This document shows positions 50,118 to 64,000 of a DNA stretch of 64,000 nucleotides, piece after piece. Numbering within the stretch: position 1 is the stretch's first letter; the number at the start of each line of letters is the position of its first letter. The notes beneath the pieces were generated by a model that did no database searches, was not told the DNA's origin, and worked only from the letters and a program-made list of their open reading frames with translations. The stretch is from Nocardioides sp. GY 10113 (GTDB taxonomy: Bacteria; Actinomycetota; Actinomycetes; Propionibacteriales; Nocardioidaceae). The DNA lies in NCBI RefSeq assembly GCF_004919105.1, contig NZ_STGK01000006.1, positions 212,988 to 276,987 on the forward strand. Reading direction: 5' to 3'. A program made the position numbers and the translations under genes.

Positions 50118-50160
50118 CTCTCCACTCCACGCCGCGCGCCCGCGGAGAGGCAGGGGCATA

Positions 50161-50180
50161 GGTCCCGCGGGGGCGGGACC
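50161..50180. repeat. Perfect hairpin between divergent genes
   Basis: GGTCCCGC-gggg-GCGGGACC, a perfect 8-bp stem directly upstream of the DUF4386 gene in the 249-nt divergent gap. The rest of the gap shows no gene; it should hold promoters for both neighbours. Confidence 0.45.
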
Positions 50181-50366
50181 GGCACGCGCTTCCCGCCCGT
50201 CCGCGCCTCGCCGGGCCGCCGGCCGCCGGCAGCCGCCGGGCGGCCGTCGGCCTCGCAGACGAGAAATCGCCAACCCGTCCAATCCGATCGCGCGTCGGGA
50301 CCGAATCAAGGGAGCCGGGGCGCCCGCCCCGGTTCGCACGACCCCCAGCGATCGAGAGGTACGACG

Positions 50367-50987
50367 ATGTCCCTGCGTCCCGCCGCGGCCATTGCAGCCG
50401 CCACCGCCCTGTCCGCTTCCCTGGCCCTTGCTGCCCCGCAGGCCGCGAGCGCCGCTCCGGCCGCCACCGCCAGCGCCGCGCGAGCGGCCACCTTCATCGT
50501 CCCGACCGGGGGCGCGACCACCCTGGCCATCGCGCCCGGCACGGCCCAGGTGCTGACCGACAACGGGATCTCGGTCGCCCCGGTCTCCCAGGCCAAGGTC
50601 ACCGGCAAGGGCATCGCCTTCCCGATCCAGGGCGGCCTCGTCAACGCCACCACCCTCGCGGGTCGGATCACCCACAGCGGCGGCCTGATGTTCTCCGCCG
50701 GCGGCAAGGACCTGACGGTCCGCGACTTCACGATCAACACCCGCAAGGGCGGGCTGACCGCCTACGTCGAGGAGGTCGGCAAGCGGATCCGCCTGCTCGA
50801 CCTGCGCCTCGGCAAGGCGAAGGTCGACGCCACCAAGAAGCGCGTGAAGATCAGCAACGTCGGCGCGCTGCTCAGCGACAAGGCCGCCGCCGCGCTGAAC
50901 GACTACTACTCCACCGACCTCTTCGCCGGCGGCCTGAAGATCGGCACCGCGACCGTCAAGGCCCGGATCAAGGTCCTCCGCGGTTGA
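50367..50987 (+). CDS. Secreted beta-rich hypothetical protein
   Basis: A 206-residue exported protein. It has an Ala-rich signal peptide with AXA-type cleavage (LAAPQAASAAPAATASA), then a beta-rich domain of about 165 residues with no Cys: IVPTGGATTLAIAPGTAQVL, GKGIAFPIQGG, HSGGLMFSAGGKDLTVRDF and ending VKARIKVLRG. The GG-loops and alternating strands recall HtaA-like or other haem/surface domains, but no family can be named with confidence. The start ATG at 50367 has GAGAGG 7 nt upstream. Confidence 0.68.
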   Translation: MSLRPAAAIAAATALSASLALAAPQAASAAPAATASAARAATFIVPTGGATTLAIAPGTAQVLTDNGISVAPVSQAKVTGKGIAFPIQGGLVNATTLAGRITHSGGLMFSAGGKDLTVRDFTINTRKGGLTAYVEEVGKRIRLLDLRLGKAKVDATKKRVKISNVGALLSDKAAAALNDYYSTDLFAGGLKIGTATVKARIKVLRG

Positions 50988-51008
50988 GCAACGGGTGGAT
51001 CCCGCGGT

Positions 51009-51050
51009 AGGCGTCCGGCTCCTCGGTCTGTCCCGGGGAGCCGGACGCCT
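51009..51050. terminator. Long terminator between convergent genes
   Basis: AGGCGTCCGGCTCC (51009-51022) pairs perfectly over 14 bp with GGAGCCGGACGCCT (51037-51050) around a 14-nt loop. It lies between the stop of the plus-strand secreted protein gene and the stop of the fungalysin-like gene. Confidence 0.85.
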
Positions 51051-51059
51051 GCTCCGGCC

Positions 51060-55694
<4,635 letters not shown>

Positions 55695-55813
55695 GCAACC
55701 TCAACCTTGACGAGTGGGCACCACGCTGCGCCCGGCAGCCGGATTATCGGACCCACCCGACACCGCGACAAGCACCGGGTCGGCCAACGGCGCGTGTCGC
55801 CCCCCGCGCGGCG

Positions 55814-56461
55814 TCAGCCGCGGCGGCGTACGGCGTCGCGCAGCGCCTGCTCCGCGTCGACCCCGGCGGCCCTCGCCTCGACGGCCAGTGCCAGCAGCCG
55901 CTCCCCCAGCTCGGGCGACTCCGGGTCGATCTCGACGGGGCGTCCGGCCCGCTCCCAGCGGTCCAGGGTCTTGTCGGCGTACAGCAGGGCGGGCAGGCCC
56001 GGGGGCAGCGGGCTCGGACTGGTCGCGCCCTTCTCGGCGGCCTTCGCCTCCTGCCAGAGGTCGTTGACGGCGTCGGCGTCCAGCTCCCCCGCCGTCTCCC
56101 CTCGAGCACCGGCCCCGAACACGTGCGGGTTGCGGCGGATCATCTTCGCGGTGATCCCGCGGGCCACCTGCTCCAGGTCGAACTCGCCGCCCTCCTCGGC
56201 GATCACCGCGTGGAAGACCACCTGCAGGAGCAGATCGCCGAGCTCCTCGCGCAGGTGGCGCCACTCCCCGCTGGCGGCGCCCACGTCGATCGCCTCGAGC
56301 GTCTCGTAGGTCTCCTCGACCAGGTAGCGCTGCAGCGAGCGGTGCGTCTGCTCCTGCTTCCACGGGCACTCGGCGCGCAGCCTCCGCATCACCGTGACGA
56401 ACTCGGCGAGGGCGTCCCCGGAGCCGCCGGCGGGACCCTCGCCTTCCGGGGCCCCCGGCAT
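55814..56461 (-). CDS. mazG: Nucleoside triphosphate pyrophosphohydrolase MazG
   Basis: A 215-residue house-cleaning NTPase. Its core reads AECPWKQEQTHRSLQRYLVEETYETLEAI, EELGDLLLQVVFHAVIAEE with the EExxE/ExxD-type magnesium ligands, ITAKMIRRNPHVFG and VNDLWQEAKAAEKG. One MazG domain is followed by a C-terminal helical segment, shorter than the E. coli two-domain enzyme and like the actinobacterial ones. The start is the ATG 56459-56461, preceded by GAGGGG. It lies 2 nt downstream of the lipoprotein gene and shares the mfd-lipoprotein-mazG order of related actinobacteria. Confidence 0.92.
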   Translation of the reverse strand: MPGAPEGEGPAGGSGDALAEFVTVMRRLRAECPWKQEQTHRSLQRYLVEETYETLEAIDVGAASGEWRHLREELGDLLLQVVFHAVIAEEGGEFDLEQVARGITAKMIRRNPHVFGAGARGETAGELDADAVNDLWQEAKAAEKGATSPSPLPPGLPALLYADKTLDRWERAGRPVEIDPESPELGERLLALAVEARAAGVDAEQALRDAVRRRG

Positions 56462-56463
56462 CG

Positions 56464-57132
56464 TCACCCCTCGGGCGTGGCGACGGCCTCGGGCCGCGCC
56501 CCGCACAGCTGGCTGTCGGGCAGCGCCGCGACCTCGTCGGCGCTCAGCTGCCCGCTCGTGCTCGTGGCGGCGTCCTTGGCGGCGTCGCTCACCGCGACGG
56601 ACAGCTGGCCGTCCTCGTCGACGAACTGCCCGTCCTCGATCGCCAGGCCGAAGCGCGGGTTGATCACCACGTCGAAGTCGTCCGGGTCCGGGGAGCCCCC
56701 GGACGCGCTCGCGATCGCCTGGGCGCTGCCGATCCTGGTCAGGTAGTCGCTCACCACGCTCTGCTGATCGGAGTCCAGCTGGTCCCAGCCGGCGATCGAG
56801 CCCGTGTCGGGCTCGGGCGCCTTGCCGTCGATCCCCTGCTCGTCCCCGAAGGCGTTGACCACGGTCGAGCCCACCCAGCTCTGCAGCAGGCTGGCCTGGG
56901 CGGCTCCGCGCGAGGTCGCGGCCGAGTCCGGGGTCGCCGCGGTGATCACGCAGACCGCGTCGACGAGGGTGTTCAGGTCCGAGGTCGAGAGCACGGTGCC
57001 GTCGACCTCGGCGGCGACGCCGGGTCGCGGACCGGCCTCGCCGATGCCGCACCCGGACGCGGAGACCGCGACGGCGCAGAGCAGGGCGGTGGCGGACACG
57101 AGGCTGCGAGTGTGACGCACGCCGCCATTCAA
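56464..57132 (-). CDS. Lipoprotein with SurA-N-like region
   Basis: A 222-residue exported lipoprotein: signal LVSATALLCAVAVSASGC with the lipobox Cys28. The segment GVAAEVDGTVLSTSDLNTLVDAVC resembles the start of SurA/peptidyl-prolyl isomerase chaperones, but no PpiC domain follows, so it may be a chaperone-like domain alone. It has three Cys, including the lipidated one. It lies between mfd and mazG; neighbours are co-directional with gaps of 33 and 2 nt. The start ATG 57130-57132 is provisional; a GTG four codons later is possible. Confidence 0.7.
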   Translation of the reverse strand: MNGGVRHTRSLVSATALLCAVAVSASGCGIGEAGPRPGVAAEVDGTVLSTSDLNTLVDAVCVITAATPDSAATSRGAAQASLLQSWVGSTVVNAFGDEQGIDGKAPEPDTGSIAGWDQLDSDQQSVVSDYLTRIGSAQAIASASGGSPDPDDFDVVINPRFGLAIEDGQFVDEDGQLSVAVSDAAKDAATSTSGQLSADEVAALPDSQLCGARPEAVATPEG

Positions 57133-57165
57133 GCAGGCGCAGGGCCGATCCGCTGCCGCCCGCGC

Positions 57166-60726
<3,561 letters not shown>

Positions 60727-60854
60727 CGGGGCGCTCCTGGGGACGGGCGGACAGCACGATCGCCCCGGTTCAGCCGCGACAGGGGTGTCGGGCGCCGGGG
60801 TGGGACCAGCCTAGGACCCGGCGACGACACCCACCCAACCGCCCGCTGCGGGGG

Positions 60855-63800
60855 TTATCCCAGAGCGCCCGTCCCCTCGCCCTCGGTCCGCGGCAGGCCG
60901 CCGGTGTGGGTGAACCCGATCCCCGAGACGGACCAGCGCGAGCCGGCCGGCGCCGTGACGGTCAACCGGAACTGCAGGTAGCGCCCGCTGCCACCGACCT
61001 GCCCGGCGCTCACCTGACGCCAGGGGCTCCACGTGCCATCGGATTCCGGACTGCTGCCCGTCCGCACGCTGAGCGTCCACCGACTCCCGGCAGGGCTGAC
61101 CAGGTCGGCGAGGGCGAGGTCGGTCCAATCGGCCTTCTGCCCTGCGTCGAGCACGCCCGAGGTGTAGGAACCCGCGCCGCCGCTGGGCAGGGCGAGGGCC
61201 CCGAACCCGTCCTCCCCGATGCGCAGCCTCCCCGTCACGGTTCCCCGGCGCAGGCTCTCGGCGGTCTGGACAGCCACCCCCGCGGGGCGTGTGAGCACGC
61301 TGGTCGACAGCGACGCGCTGGTGTTCCCCGACCCATCGACCGACCTGACGCGGACCGCGTAGGTCGTGTCCGGTCGCAGACCAGTCAGGACGACCAGATG
61401 GTCGCGCACGAGACCTTCGTCGAGACGGTGGTGGGTCCCCAGGCCGGGCACGCGCTCGTACTCCACCTCGGAGGTCGCCGGCTCGCTCGTCGTCCACGCC
61501 ACGCGCGCGGTGCCGTCCGGCAGGGACACCACACGCAGCTGCGCCGCAGACGGCGCGACATCGTCCGCGGCGGCGGACCGGAAGGTCGCGGTGGGCTGGC
61601 CGGGCGACGGCCAGGTGTCGGTCCTGCCGCCAGGGGTGCGGGAGAGGACCCGGTAGCGGTAGGTGGTCCCCGGTGCCAGGCCGTCGAGGACGATCAGGTG
61701 CTCGGTGGTGCGGACGGTCTCCGTCGCGACCTCCCTCAGCGGCTCGGACCCGTTCGCCAGCAGCACGGTCGAGGTTGCGGGCACCTCGGTCGACCAGGCG
61801 ATGGTCACCGAGTCCTCGGTCGACTCGGCGACCCGGGCGGCCGCGATGGTGGGGGCGGCCGCCGCGGCGTACGTCGCCGACCAGGCGCCGCTCGCGGCGG
61901 AGAACGTCGCGTACTCCTGACCCTTCACGGTCATCCGGGCGAAGGCGACCGCGACCCCGTCCCTGGTCAGCGCGGTCAGCGCCGTTCCGCCCGGGCCGCT
62001 CGTCGGGAGCATCGCGGTGAGGCGGGAGGCGCCGCTCCCCACCCCGATCGAGAACGAGAGCCTCGACCCCGACCACGAGAGGTTCCGGAAGGACGAGCCG
62101 TTGCGACCGTCGAGCCAGGTCAGCATCTGGCGCGCGCTGACGATCGGCACCCCGCGGGCCTGCGCGGACGCCAGCAGCTGGTCACTCTCGAAGGTGGTGG
62201 CGCTGTCGGTGTGCATGTTGGCCGTGAACGCGCCGTAGTAGCCGAGTGGCCCGAGCGCACGATCGAGCAGCGTGTTCGGCGTCGCGGGATAGGTCTGCTC
62301 GGACTCGTCCGTCATGACCGTCTGGGTCTGATAGACGTCGATCAGCGACCCGTCGGTGTCGGTGAACCGCATCGGGATCCCGGACCCGTTCATGAACCCC
62401 GGGCGGTCCTGGACCCACGAGCCGGGCCAGAAGTAGTAGTTGGTGTCGAGCCGGATGCCGTTCGCGAGCTCCGCCCTCGGCTGCGAGCTCCAATCGCTGA
62501 AGACGATGCAGTGGGTCCGGTTGGTGACCGGTGACGGGAGCCCCGTGTACTTCGCCCGCCAGGCGGAGAGCTGGCTGCTGTAGCCGCTCTGCAGGCTGGA
62601 CAGCGAGGTGAAGTCGCCACAGCCGGTCGAGTGGTGGAGCCCCACCTCGAACCCCTGGTTCTGGTACGACGTCGCCTGCGCGTTGCTGAGTGGCGTCGAG
62701 GTGTAGACGTAGGAGGTGAACCGGGGACAGGTCCACGCGGCGACCGAGCAGCCGCTGGGGCTGTTGGCGAGGTAGGTGTCGAACCGGCCGCCGGTGCCAC
62801 CCGTGCCGTGGTCGTCCCCGGTGGCGACGACCACGGCCCTGTGGGTGTCGGGGAAGTACCAGAAGCGCGGCACCGGCATCCGGTCGCGGGCCATCACGGT
62901 GATCAGGTTGGCCAGGAGGCGCTGCTGCTCGTCGGCCTGCGGGATCTGCACCTTGGACAGGTTCACCCAGTCGGTCGAGGTGCCGCCGAAGTAGAGGTCG
63001 TCGGAGCGGATCGGCGCCTGGCCGTCGCGGTCCTGGCCGGACCACGCGGGGTTGCCCTGGTGCGTCAGCACGACCGACCTGGCCAAGTCGTAGGCGAAGG
63101 TCGCGACCTGGCCGCCGTTCGACCCGACGCTGCGCCAGCTCACCGCGGGCAGTCCGGTCGAGGCGGTCGCCGACGTGTAGAGCGTCGCGACACTCGATGC
63201 TCCCGACAGCGCATAGCGGTTCGCGGCGCCGTGGAACTGCAGGGTCTCGGTCGTGATGCCGGCCCCGGGTTCGCTACTCCCGTCCACCGCGAGATAACCC
63301 TCGCTCACCGTCCCGGCCTGGGCGGTCAGCCCGGCGAGAGCGTTGAACCGGCTGTCGGGTCGCATCAGAACCAGGTCGCCGCCGGCGGTCACCCAGTCGG
63401 CCACCGCCGCGACCTGGGCGTCGGTCACGGGGACCTCCCCCACGACGAGCGTGCCGTACGGCGCGAGCCCGGTCTCCGTGAGCGCCGCCGGCCCTACAGT
63501 CTCGAACTCGTTGAGACCCTCCGCTCGCATGATCTCGGCGAGGTAGGTCGAGACCGGGTTGCCGGCACTGGTGACGACGCCGATGGGCCCGCCAGGCCCC
63601 TGATCGGGCGCGGGAGCCGCCGGCGCAGCGGTCTGGAAGGACCAGCTCGCGGACGGAGCGACATTTCCGGCGGGGTCCGAGACTCCGCTCACCTGGACCG
63701 AGTACGTCGCGGAGGTGTCCAGCGCCTGGGCGGGCTGGAAGACCAGCCGGGTGCCGCCGGTGTCGAGGGAGACCGTCCCCGGCACCAGGGCGTTCGACGC

Positions 63801-64000
63801 GTTGCGGACAGCGATCGTCCCGGTGCCGGACTGGAGGGCCTCGCCGTACGTCGCCGTGACCAGGGTGTTGGTGGGGACGCCGGTGGCGTCCCGGGCCGGG
63901 CTGTGGTCCACCAAGGACGGCGGGGTGGTGTCGGCCGCGGACTCCTGGAAGACGACGTCAACCCAGTAGTTCTCGCTGTTGTAGCTGCTCGTCGGGAACA
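60855..64000 (-). CDS. Large surface protein with DUF4082, Ig-like and Fn3 domains (partial, N-terminus beyond window)
   Basis: The visible 1048 residues are the C-terminal part of a much larger secreted protein. The beginning (SSYNSENYWVDVVF at the right edge) is the end of a DUF4082 domain. A bacterial Ig-like domain follows (PSLVDHSPARDATGVPTNT to SWSFQT), then a 600-residue region with a flavodoxin/GATase-like start (GPIGVVTSAGNPVSTYLAE). Its middle part has the polysaccharide-deacetylase-like look of VVVATGDDHG and GLHHSTGCGDF. Two Fn3-type domains (about 770-860 and 865-950) and a final beta domain close the protein, which ends at TAA 60855-60857. It may bind or modify polysaccharide. 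The start and signal lie outside the window. Confidence 0.82.
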   Translation of the reverse strand, partial: FPTSSYNSENYWVDVVFQESAADTTPPSLVDHSPARDATGVPTNTLVTATYGEALQSGTGTIAVRNASNALVPGTVSLDTGGTRLVFQPAQALDTSATYSVQVSGVSDPAGNVAPSASWSFQTAAPAAPAPDQGPGGPIGVVTSAGNPVSTYLAEIMRAEGLNEFETVGPAALTETGLAPYGTLVVGEVPVTDAQVAAVADWVTAGGDLVLMRPDSRFNALAGLTAQAGTVSEGYLAVDGSSEPGAGITTETLQFHGAANRYALSGASSVATLYTSATASTGLPAVSWRSVGSNGGQVATFAYDLARSVVLTHQGNPAWSGQDRDGQAPIRSDDLYFGGTSTDWVNLSKVQIPQADEQQRLLANLITVMARDRMPVPRFWYFPDTHRAVVVATGDDHGTGGTGGRFDTYLANSPSGCSVAAWTCPRFTSYVYTSTPLSNAQATSYQNQGFEVGLHHSTGCGDFTSLSSLQSGYSSQLSAWRAKYTGLPSPVTNRTHCIVFSDWSSQPRAELANGIRLDTNYYFWPGSWVQDRPGFMNGSGIPMRFTDTDGSLIDVYQTQTVMTDESEQTYPATPNTLLDRALGPLGYYGAFTANMHTDSATTFESDQLLASAQARGVPIVSARQMLTWLDGRNGSSFRNLSWSGSRLSFSIGVGSGASRLTAMLPTSGPGGTALTALTRDGVAVAFARMTVKGQEYATFSAASGAWSATYAAAAAPTIAAARVAESTEDSVTIAWSTEVPATSTVLLANGSEPLREVATETVRTTEHLIVLDGLAPGTTYRYRVLSRTPGGRTDTWPSPGQPTATFRSAAADDVAPSAAQLRVVSLPDGTARVAWTTSEPATSEVEYERVPGLGTHHRLDEGLVRDHLVVLTGLRPDTTYAVRVRSVDGSGNTSASLSTSVLTRPAGVAVQTAESLRRGTVTGRLRIGEDGFGALALPSGGAGSYTSGVLDAGQKADWTDLALADLVSPAGSRWTLSVRTGSSPESDGTWSPWRQVSAGQVGGSGRYLQFRLTVTAPAGSRWSVSGIGFTHTGGLPRTEGEGTGALG

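Overview
The window is uniformly high-GC. It has frequent GTG/TTG starts, many 4-8 nt stop/start overlaps, a polyphosphate glucokinase, a Tad pilus locus of actinobacterial type, a prfB-ftsE-ftsX-smpB-ssrA neighbourhood and large secreted PxKF/DUF4082 proteins. Together these indicate an actinobacterial chromosome, most like Nocardioides or a close relative (inference from gene content only). I see no phage, insertion sequence, CRISPR array or rRNA. The only RNA gene I can support is tmRNA.

Layout. 1-6.4 kb: housekeeping and envelope genes (partial glycerophosphodiesterase, lipoprotein hydrolase, NAD(P)-binding protein, DUF1801 protein, PxKF secreted protein, DUF805 protein, Thr/Pro-repeat secreted protein). 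6.5-14.5 kb: a MacB/FtsX-type ABC exporter pair beside a signalling island. The island has an intact histidine kinase, a translationally coupled kinase-like protein that has lost its catalytic residues, a receiver-only regulator and a LuxR-type regulator. 14.5-19.8 kb: DUF1330, ppgK, a second DUF805 gene, a second ABC exporter and DUF1294. 19.8-22.4 kb: an orphan chemoreceptor and a secreted protein.

22.5-31.8 kb: the trans-translation and cell-division block, read on the minus strand. It contains prfB (release factor 2, one uninterrupted frame), ftsE, ftsX, a coiled-coil M23 endopeptidase that FtsEX probably activates, smpB, an amidohydrolase, and ssrA with the tag ANAKRSSFALAA and a strong terminator. 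Cell-wall genes (M15 peptidase, CAP protein) sit among them. 31.9-36.6 kb: a compact Tad/Flp pilus operon tadA-tadB-tadC-flp and three TadE-like pseudopilins. 36.7-41.1 kb: a long inverted repeat, an unknown gene, a frameshifted gene, a repeat-rich beta-propeller-like secreted protein and a PQQ-type propeller protein.

41.2-49 kb is the most interesting part. An ECF-like sigma factor and a small partner protein are followed by a leaderless subtilase (S8), a TPR-CHAT caspase-like protease and a leaderless HExxH metalloprotease. Proteases of three catalytic types, apparently all cytoplasmic, thus sit beside a dedicated transcription factor. The sigma gene and the metalloprotease gene are preceded by the same bipartite sequence (GTATCA, 18 nt, CCTCCC), which suggests an autoregulated protease-cascade regulon. 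49-64 kb: small membrane proteins, a secreted protein, a 1544-residue fungalysin-type protease, mazG, a lipoprotein, mfd, and the C-terminal part of a very large DUF4082/Ig/Fn3 surface protein that leaves the window.
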